From JAICUY01 sp035708065 (GTDB taxonomy: Bacteria; Chloroflexota; Limnocylindria; QHBO01): a stretch of DNA of 14,234 nt. Location: positions 1 to 14,234 of the forward strand of contig DASSTC010000015.1 of assembly GCA_035708065.1 (NCBI GenBank), given 5' to 3'. The position numbers and the translations under genes were made by a program. Positions 6,292 to 12,227 of the stretch are shown here, piece after piece. Positions within the stretch are counted from its first letter, which is position 1. Each line of letters begins with the position of its first letter. The notes below the pieces were generated by a model. That model was given only the letters and a program-made list of their open reading frames with translations, was not told the origin of the DNA and did no database searches.

Positions 6292-7473
6292 GTGCGAATC
6301 GGGTTCGTCTACGACGCCGCGTATCCGTGGGTGAACGGCGGTGCCGAGCGGAGGTACCACGAGCTCGCGAAACGCCTTGCAACGCGTCACGAAGTGCACT
6401 ACGTCACGTGGCGTCATTGGGAAGGAGCCGATGACATCGTCCGCGACAACGTCCACCTCCATGGGCTGGGTCGCGCCCCGCAGTTCTACGGCCAGGACGG
6501 CAAGCGAACTGTGGCCGAGGCGGTGTCGTTCAGCGCACGGCTGGCGACGTTCATGGCGCGGCAACGTTGGGACGTCATCGATTGCTCCGCGACCCCCTAT
6601 CTGCCCCTGTATGCCATGTGGATCGCGACACGGTGGAGCGGTGTCCCTTTCATCGCGACCTGGCACGAGTTCTGGGGCCAGCGCTGGAACGAGTACCTGC
6701 CGGGACGCACGACCGTCGCCAAGGCGGCGATGCGGATCGAATCCGGCAGCCGGCACTTCGGGGACGCGCTCGTTGCGGTCTCTGAGTTCACCGCGCGGGA
6801 GCTGGGTTCGACCTCTCCTTCCAAAGCGATTCAGGTCGTGCCCAATGGAGTCTCGCTGGACGAGATTCGCGCCGTACCGAAACAGCGAAGGAATGTTGAT
6901 CTCGTCTACCTCGGGCGGCTGATCGACGAGAAGCGAGTCGACCTATTGGTGGAGGCGGTTCACCGCTTGCGGCCCACGCTCCCGCAGCTGCGTTGCGTGG
7001 TGATTGGTGATGGGCCTGAGCGTGAGGCGCTGGAGCGGCTCGCGCGGAGCCTCGGCGTAGAGGAACAGATCGAATTCAGAGGGAGGCTCGACACGCGTGA
7101 GTCGATCGTTCTGCTGAAATCTGCGACGGCGCTGGTTCAGCCCTCGGCCCGCGAGGGATTCGGCATGTCGATCATCGAGGCACAGGCTTGCGGCACCGTC
7201 CCGATCGTCGTCACGGGCCGATGGACGGCGGCTGCCGATCTTGTCGAGGACGGCGTGAGCGGGCTCATCTGTCAGCCGACCGCCGAGTCGATTGCGGACG
7301 CGGTGATGCGGCTCATCTGCAATCCCGTTCGGCAAGCGTCGATGGCAACTGCTGCAGAGCGGGCAGCAGCGTTGTTTGACTGGGACGAGATTGCCGACAC
7401 GATGGAGGGGATCTACGTCGAACATGCCACGAAAGGGCGCAGGGTGCCGTTGGGGAGGCCGCGATGTTCCTGA
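6292..7473 (+). CDS. GT4-family (GT-B fold) glycosyltransferase
   Basis: The 393-residue protein starts at GTG 6292, two bases after the GT2 stop; no strong Shine-Dalgarno site is present, so translation is probably coupled. The N-terminal half begins RIGFVYDAAYPWVNGGAER, with the glycine-rich acceptor-side loop NGGAE (15-19). The C-terminal half carries LGRLIDEKRVDLLVEAV (207-223), VIGDGPER (237-244), and the donor-binding EGFGMSIIEAQACG (288-301), whose Glu288 and Glu296 form the E-x7-E signature of GT4 retaining transferases. It therefore likely transfers a sugar from a nucleotide donor onto a lipid-linked or growing glycan in the cytoplasm. No membrane segment is seen. The 3' end overlaps the next gene by 10 bases. 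Donor and acceptor cannot be named from sequence. Confidence 0.93.
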   Translation: MRIGFVYDAAYPWVNGGAERRYHELAKRLATRHEVHYVTWRHWEGADDIVRDNVHLHGLGRAPQFYGQDGKRTVAEAVSFSARLATFMARQRWDVIDCSATPYLPLYAMWIATRWSGVPFIATWHEFWGQRWNEYLPGRTTVAKAAMRIESGSRHFGDALVAVSEFTARELGSTSPSKAIQVVPNGVSLDEIRAVPKQRRNVDLVYLGRLIDEKRVDLLVEAVHRLRPTLPQLRCVVIGDGPEREALERLARSLGVEEQIEFRGRLDTRESIVLLKSATALVQPSAREGFGMSIIEAQACGTVPIVVTGRWTAAADLVEDGVSGLICQPTAESIADAVMRLICNPVRQASMATAAERAAALFDWDEIADTMEGIYVEHATKGRRVPLGRPRCS

Positions 7474-9635
7474 CCGACCGACTCGGCTCACGCGTCCGCT
7501 TCGACGCCGACTTGCTGCTGTCGCGCGCGACGGCATCGAGCCGCGGACGGATGCCCGCCATCATCGCGATCGCGACGATTATCGGGCTCGCCAGCGTCAT
7601 CGCATTGACCCCGGTCACCGGTCGCGGCGACTACGGCCAGTGGCTGATGACGTCCCGGTTTTATCTTGGCGAGAGCGTTCCCTCGTACCGTGATATCCCG
7701 GCACTGCCCGCGCTCGTGCCGGTTCTCCTAGCCGGAATGCAGGTCCTCTTGCGCAGCCCCGAGGCCGTGCTGCAGGTCGCCAACCTCCTCACCCTTGCAG
7801 GGTTCGGCGTCGCCTTCTACCTTGGAGGCCGCGTGATCGGTGGAACGCGCCTCACCGGAGCGATGGCGCTCGCCGTGGGGCTGCTTGTCACCGACCGCTA
7901 CCTCGAGCTGCTCGCCTTCGGCGGCCTGCTCCAGGGAGCAGCCCTTGTCTTCCTGACCCTCGGCGTGGTCTCGCTTTTCCATGCCGGACGGACCCAAAGG
8001 CGGCGCTGGTGGGTCGTTGGTGCGTTGTGTCTCGGTGCGTTGGCGTTCTCGCACGTCGGTACAGCGCTGGTCGGCATTCCGATCGGCCTGGTGGTCGCTG
8101 CGATCGCTGCGCTCCCGCTCCGACGAGCTGGCTGGCAGACCATCCTCCGGACCCTTGCGCCGCTACTTGTCGTCCTCGGCATAGCCGCGATCTACTGGCT
8201 GCTGATCCTCGCGCCGGCGAGCGCGGAATACATTCGGAATCCTGCAAGCCTCGCGTACCGCGGTCCAGACCGGCTGATCGCTGCGCTGTTCTCGTACTGG
8301 CCCACCGGCCTGCTCGTCGTCCTGGGCGTCGTGGGCACGGCGGTCATGTTGATCGAGGATGTTCGAGCGCGACGACCCGGCGGTGGCTCTGTTGTCGGGG
8401 CGTGGCTCATCGTGGCGTGGGGTGCACTTGCGGTTTCTACAGTCACTGGCGCAGCCACCGACTATCCCCGGTTTGCGACCGTGCTGCTGGTTCCTCTGGT
8501 CATCGCGGCGGCTGATGTTTCAATCCGCTCCGCGAGGCTCGTTGCCGGGTCGATCTCAGCGTCTAGCTGGTCTGTGGCGGTCACGAGTACCTCGTTTGCT
8601 CTTGCGGTGATCATCGTGGCGGCGCCGTTCGCGGTGAACCGGTTCGCGCGACAGGCGAGTGTCTACCAGCCTCGAGATGCTGCGTCCCTCTCATCAGCCG
8701 TTGAAGCGCTCGGCAAGGCACTCCCTGCCAACGCCGCGGTGATTACCTCGGTCCGAGACGGCAAGTGGCTCGAGGGAACGACCGGCCGCGAGGCGCTGTT
8801 CAGTCTGCCGGTGCGCTACGCGTTTCGGCCGGTCGAGTGGCAGCGAAGTGTCGATGCCGACGTTCTCCTTCGATCGTTCGGAGCCATCAGCAATGGCTAT
8901 TTCCTTGCCGAGATGACCGGCCGAAGCGGAACAGATGGGACGGTGACCCCCGACGATCTGCTGCTGGCCGTCAATCACGGCGGCGAGTTCGTCGACCTCC
9001 TGCAGGCAAGCCGCGCCGACATTGCATTGCGCTCGGACGAGGGCGTGACCCCGGCCAGTCGACTGACGCCGGGTGGCTCGGATTCGACGGCCGGTTCGTC
9101 GCAGGTCAGTGTTACATCGCGCTGGCACGCTGATAACGGGTCCGGCGTGACCCTCGCCGAAACGATGCGGGCATGGCAAGGCGGCACAACGTTCGACCTC
9201 GTCGATCAGGCCACGAACGCTTCCGTTTCGAAGACACTGCGCGCAGCCGCCGGTACCGCCTTCACGACAGTCGCCGCCTCGGGCCGGGAGGCTCGAGTGT
9301 GCTTTGCCACGATCGGCGAAGACGAGCCGTGCTTGCGGATCTGGGCAGCGCAACCAGACGCGGCGTTCACCTCCACCCCGAACAGCCTGACCGTGCGGAC
9401 AGCCTCTCAGCGCCTGGAGCTTCATGTGACGGCGCTCACCGCCGGAGCGCCCTCCGTTGGCCTTGCCTACCTCGACCCGGCCAGTCTCGTCGACGAACAT
9501 GGCATCGGCGCGGCGCTGTTCTACGCGCCAGATCCCTCAACCGAGGCGCGGATGCAGCGGCTGCGCTCCCTTGGATTCGACCGCGAACTCCGGTTCGGCT
9601 CGTACGTGGCGCTCATCCGGGGACCGGCATCATGA
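7464..9635 (+). CDS. Large polytopic membrane protein, GT-C glycosyltransferase-like, with C-terminal extracytoplasmic domain
   Basis: The 723-residue protein starts at ATG 7464, after GGGGAGG (7452-7458), inside the GT4 gene. Residues 31-50 form a first helix, followed by a loop containing TGRGDYGQWLMTSRFYLGE; an acidic residue in this first outer loop (Asp56) is where GT-C enzymes place the catalytic base. Around ten further hydrophobic segments run to about residue 394. The remaining 330 residues are soluble, Ser/Thr/Ala-rich, and by topology probably outside the cell; they begin near NRFARQASVYQ and include a conserved-looking segment TSVRDGKWLEGTTGREALF. GT-C proteins use polyprenyl-phosphate sugars made by DPM1-like enzymes, matching the first gene of the operon. 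No named GT-C family can be assigned with confidence, and an O-antigen polymerase-like or unrelated membrane role remains possible. The stop overlaps the next start as ATGA. Confidence 0.78.
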   Translation: MFLTDRLGSRVRFDADLLLSRATASSRGRMPAIIAIATIIGLASVIALTPVTGRGDYGQWLMTSRFYLGESVPSYRDIPALPALVPVLLAGMQVLLRSPEAVLQVANLLTLAGFGVAFYLGGRVIGGTRLTGAMALAVGLLVTDRYLELLAFGGLLQGAALVFLTLGVVSLFHAGRTQRRRWWVVGALCLGALAFSHVGTALVGIPIGLVVAAIAALPLRRAGWQTILRTLAPLLVVLGIAAIYWLLILAPASAEYIRNPASLAYRGPDRLIAALFSYWPTGLLVVLGVVGTAVMLIEDVRARRPGGGSVVGAWLIVAWGALAVSTVTGAATDYPRFATVLLVPLVIAAADVSIRSARLVAGSISASSWSVAVTSTSFALAVIIVAAPFAVNRFARQASVYQPRDAASLSSAVEALGKALPANAAVITSVRDGKWLEGTTGREALFSLPVRYAFRPVEWQRSVDADVLLRSFGAISNGYFLAEMTGRSGTDGTVTPDDLLLAVNHGGEFVDLLQASRADIALRSDEGVTPASRLTPGGSDSTAGSSQVSVTSRWHADNGSGVTLAETMRAWQGGTTFDLVDQATNASVSKTLRAAAGTAFTTVAASGREARVCFATIGEDEPCLRIWAAQPDAAFTSTPNSLTVRTASQRLELHVTALTAGAPSVGLAYLDPASLVDEHGIGAALFYAPDPSTEARMQRLRSLGFDRELRFGSYVALIRGPAS

Positions 9636-10603
9636 GCACGCCCACGTTGGTGGTCGGCGGCTACGGATACGGCAACCTCGGCGACGAGGCCATGCTCGCC
9701 GGCCTTCTCACTCGGCTCGACCGGGAGCAGGTGACGGTCGTCTCGCGCAACCCGCCCCGCACGACCGCCGCGCATGGCGTTCGCTCGATTCCGATTCACC
9801 TCGCGCCGCTCGCCCTCGTATCGCACCGGAGCGTCGTGATCGGCGGCGGCAGCCTGTTCGGCCGCGACATGGGGCGCATCGGTCGAATGCTGCCGGCGTT
9901 CGGCGCCATCGCAGGCCGGCTGGGGAAGCGGGTCGAGCTTGTCGGCATCGGTCTCGACGATGTCGCGCCCACGGACCGGTCCGTCCGCCGGTTGCTGCGG
10001 CTCTCCGCGCGGGTCGTGGTTCGCGATCGCCGATCGCTCGACCTCGCGCGCCGGTGGGGCGTCGAAGCAACGGTGGAGCCGGACCTCTCGTCGGCGATGC
10101 CGGCGGCGGACCCGGATGCCGGACGGGACCTGCTGCGTTCGAGTGGCGTCGACGTGCGGCGACCGGTCGTCGGGCTGTGCCTGACCGCCGTCGCCCCGGC
10201 GTTGGCGCGCGACGTCCTCGAGGCGGTGAGCGCTGCCATCGACCGCCTGGCAGAAGTCGAGTTCGTCTGCATTCCGATGGCGCGCCATCCGCGCGTGCCG
10301 GCTCACGACGACGGAGTGCTGGCGCGGCGGCTGGCCGAACTGCGGCCGCGGGTGCGCGTGCTGGACCTGCCTGATCCCGCGACGACGCTCTCGGCGTTCG
10401 GCTGGCTCGACGCGGCGGTGTGCATGCGATTCCACAGCCTCGTGTTCGCGGAGCGCAGCGGCGTGCCGATCGTGCCGATCGCCTACGCATCGAAGTGCAC
10501 CGCCTGGCTCGCCGAGCGCGGCATGACGAGCATCGCGCCGACCGCCGAGGCGGTCACCGATGCCATCAGTCGCGTTCTGCCGGCGGAGCGGCGCGCCGGA
10601 TGA
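9632..10603 (+). CDS. Polysaccharide pyruvyl transferase family protein (CsaB-like)
   Basis: The 323-residue protein starts at ATG 9632 within an ATGA overlap. In-frame sequence upstream to 9173 is an Arg-rich shadow of the preceding gene. Family hallmarks are GGYGYGNLGDEAML (9-22), VVIGGGSLFGRDMG (68-81), ELVGIGLDD (102-110), VVVRDRRSLDLARRWG (128-143), a phosphate-binding VGLCLT (180-185), and RFHSL (266-270) followed by GVPIVPIAYASK (277-288). These match the PS_pyruv_trans family, whose members, such as CsaB, transfer pyruvate from phosphoenolpyruvate to a sugar to form a ketal. In Bacillus and relatives the pyruvylated secondary cell-wall polymer anchors SLH-domain surface proteins. The length is close to typical CsaB. 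The enzyme is predicted to be cytosolic and to decorate the glycan made by the neighbouring transferases. The sugar target is unknown. It overlaps the flippase gene by ATGA. Confidence 0.92.
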   Translation: MSTPTLVVGGYGYGNLGDEAMLAGLLTRLDREQVTVVSRNPPRTTAAHGVRSIPIHLAPLALVSHRSVVIGGGSLFGRDMGRIGRMLPAFGAIAGRLGKRVELVGIGLDDVAPTDRSVRRLLRLSARVVVRDRRSLDLARRWGVEATVEPDLSSAMPAADPDAGRDLLRSSGVDVRRPVVGLCLTAVAPALARDVLEAVSAAIDRLAEVEFVCIPMARHPRVPAHDDGVLARRLAELRPRVRVLDLPDPATTLSAFGWLDAAVCMRFHSLVFAERSGVPIVPIAYASKCTAWLAERGMTSIAPTAEAVTDAISRVLPAERRAG

Positions 10604-11586
10604 CGCCCCGACTGTGGACGGCGGCGCGCTGGGCGATCGGCATCGCGGTCGTCGCCGCGCTCGTCCTCGTCAGCGACCCGCAGGCGCTGGCTGGGCAGCT
10701 GCGCACCGTCAATGTCGGGCTGGCGGCGCTGGGCATCGGTCTGCTGACGGCGGTGCACCTGGTTGCCGCCGAGACGTGGCGGATGCTGACGCGCCGGATC
10801 GCGGGCGTCGTCCTGCCGCGCTCCGAGGCGGTGATGCGCTACTACGTCTCACAGGCCCTCGGCGGCGTCACGCCGGCGAACCTCGGCGGCGACGTGTACC
10901 GCGTGCAGGCGACGCGGTCGAGCGCCGGCGGGTATGGGGCCGCGGCGACGCCGGTGATCGTCCAGCGAGCGACGAGCTACCTCGCGCTGAGCCTGATCGG
11001 CCTCGTTGCGCTGGCGGTCCTCGGCGCCGGCGGCTCCATCGAGCTTGCGCTGGCGCTGCCCGCCCTGGCGGTTGTCCTGGGCGGGATCGCCTTCGCGGCC
11101 TTCCTGCTCGTTCCGGCCGGACCGATGCGTCGCTGGCGCGGCCGCCTGCTCCAGCTTGCCCTCGGTGCGCCCGACGCTGACACGACCGATGCCCACGCGC
11201 TGCAGCTGCGCGCTTCGACGCTGGTCGGCCTGATCCTCGGCCTGGTCTTTCACGCGGCGAGCGTGATCGCCACGACCGTGCTCCTGGCAGCGGTCGATCC
11301 GGCCGCCGTCTCGCCGATGTCGATCGCCGCGCTGGCGGTCGCGCGGCTGGCGATCACGATTCCGATCTCACCGAGCGGCCTCGGCTTCCAGGAGGGCGCG
11401 CTGTCGGCCTTGTTCATCGGGATCGGGCTGTCACCGGCGACAGCGCTCGGAGCGCTGCTGCTCGGGCGGGTGTCGCTGCTGACCACGGCCGCGATCGGCG
11501 GACTGGCGCTGGCGGTCAGCGGGCCGCGCCGCCCTCGAACCGGTGCGCCAACTACCACACATCACCGGGCCGCCACTCGCAGCTGA
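10600..11586 (+). CDS. Lysylphosphatidylglycerol synthase TM region / UPF0104 flippase-domain protein
   Basis: The 328-residue membrane protein begins at ATG 10600 in an ATGA overlap; the frame reads on upstream to 10420 but only as a shadow of the previous gene. About eight hydrophobic segments are seen. Family marks are YYVSQALGGVTPANLGGDVYRV (81-102), corresponding to the conserved 'G-x-x-TPxxxGGD' region, and PISPSGLGFQEGALSALF (255-272), corresponding to 'P-x-P-G-G-x-G-x-x-E'. These occur in the LPG_synthase_TM / UPF0104 family, which includes the flippase domain of MprF and the archaeal AglD region. There is no aminoacyl-transferase domain, so it cannot be full MprF. In glycan clusters such proteins are presumed to move lipid-linked sugars or phospholipids across the membrane; that is inference here. 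The C-terminal tail is hydrophilic and Arg/Thr-rich. Its last 35 bases overlap the convergent acetyltransferase gene. Confidence 0.88.
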   Translation: MTPRLWTAARWAIGIAVVAALVLVSDPQALAGQLRTVNVGLAALGIGLLTAVHLVAAETWRMLTRRIAGVVLPRSEAVMRYYVSQALGGVTPANLGGDVYRVQATRSSAGGYGAAATPVIVQRATSYLALSLIGLVALAVLGAGGSIELALALPALAVVLGGIAFAAFLLVPAGPMRRWRGRLLQLALGAPDADTTDAHALQLRASTLVGLILGLVFHAASVIATTVLLAAVDPAAVSPMSIAALAVARLAITIPISPSGLGFQEGALSALFIGIGLSPATALGALLLGRVSLLTTAAIGGLALAVSGPRRPRTGAPTTTHHRAATRS

Positions 11587-12091
11587 GCGGCGCGGTCAGA
11601 TCGAGGGGCGGCGTCGTCGGCGTGCGCAGGATGAGGATCCCGCCGTCCTCGTCGGGCGTCCGCTGCGGGCCTGCCGCGGTGCGCACGGAGGTCGGCCCGA
11701 GCCAGCGCTGCCAGCCGATCCGCTCGTAGAACGGCTGCACGCCGGTTCCCAGCGCGCCGAGCTGGTACTCCGTTGCGATCAGCTCGCCGACGGCCCGCAT
11801 CAACGTGGTCCCGTGGCCACGGCCCTGAAGCTCGGGCGCGACGGCGACCGCCTCGACGTAGCCCGCCTCGATGGGCCGCCCGTCCGCCTCGAGGACGCGG
11901 CGCACCACGGCCGCGTGAGCGACGATCTCACCCTCCAGCCGGCCGAGGAGGTGCGTACCGCCGAGCGCGTGCTGCCAGTCGTCCTCGCTGAATGCCTCCT
12001 CGTCGAGGAATGCGGCGGCGAGCAGGGCGCGCAGCCGACGAACCTCGGCTGCCGTCAGCTCGGCGGTCGAGCGCCGCTCGATGGTCAGCAT
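11552..12091 (-). CDS. aac(2'): Aminoglycoside 2'-N-acetyltransferase homologue, AAC(2')-I type GNAT protein
   Basis: The 179-residue protein has the GNAT fold with acetyl-CoA motif YVEAVAVAPELQGRGHGTTLM (78-98), the pyrophosphate loop being QGRGHG (89-94). Beyond the general fold, it follows the AAC(2')-I pattern from end to end: DDWQHALGGTHLL (37-49), AHAAVVRRVL (58-67), EAGYVE (75-80), EYQLGALGTG (108-117), FYERIGWQRWLGPTSV (121-136), RTPDEDGGILIL (144-155), and the closing CEWRPGDVW. The mycobacterial chromosomal enzymes share this ending. They acetylate the 2'-amino group of aminoglycosides but may have physiological roles in cell-envelope or coenzyme chemistry, so resistance cannot be concluded from sequence. 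The start is the ATG at 12089-12091; no strong Shine-Dalgarno site is seen. The gene's 3' end overlaps the convergent flippase gene by 35 bases. Confidence 0.88.
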   Translation of the reverse strand: MLTIERRSTAELTAAEVRRLRALLAAAFLDEEAFSEDDWQHALGGTHLLGRLEGEIVAHAAVVRRVLEADGRPIEAGYVEAVAVAPELQGRGHGTTLMRAVGELIATEYQLGALGTGVQPFYERIGWQRWLGPTSVRTAAGPQRTPDEDGGILILRTPTTPPLDLTAPLSCEWRPGDVW

Positions 12092-12133
12092 CGGTCCATT
12101 CTGGCGCCGCCAGGTGCAGGGACCATCGCCCCA

Positions 12134-12163
12134 TTGCGTCGGTCTTCGCGGCGGTCATAGACT
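12134..12163 (+). promoter_or_regulatory. Candidate promoter of the S8 protease gene
   Basis: TTGCGT (12134-12139) and TAGACT (12158-12163) are spaced 18 bases apart in the 133-base gap between divergent genes. The predicted transcript would have a leader of about 55 bases before the proposed start codon. Both hexamers are imperfect. Confidence 0.35.
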
Positions 12164-12209
12164 GCCGGCGCACCGCTGCCCAAGCGTCCGCCGGATGCGA
12201 GTGTCGAAC

Positions 12210-12227
12210 GGAGGGAGCCTCGCGTTG
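12210..12227 (+). promoter_or_regulatory. Ribosome-binding site that favours a TTG start
   Basis: GGAGGGAG at 12210-12217 is the strongest Shine-Dalgarno match near this gene and lies seven bases before TTG 12225-12227. The alternative ATG at 12195 and GTG at 12201 lie before this site and have no comparable one; GTG 12246 is too far downstream. The TTG start leaves a normal signal peptide. Confidence 0.55.

Noticed and set aside
9173..9631. Upstream extension of the pyruvyl transferase
   Set aside because: The extra 153 residues are Arg-rich and overlap the GT-C-like gene in another frame; the ATGA junction at 9632 gives the family-typical N-terminus.
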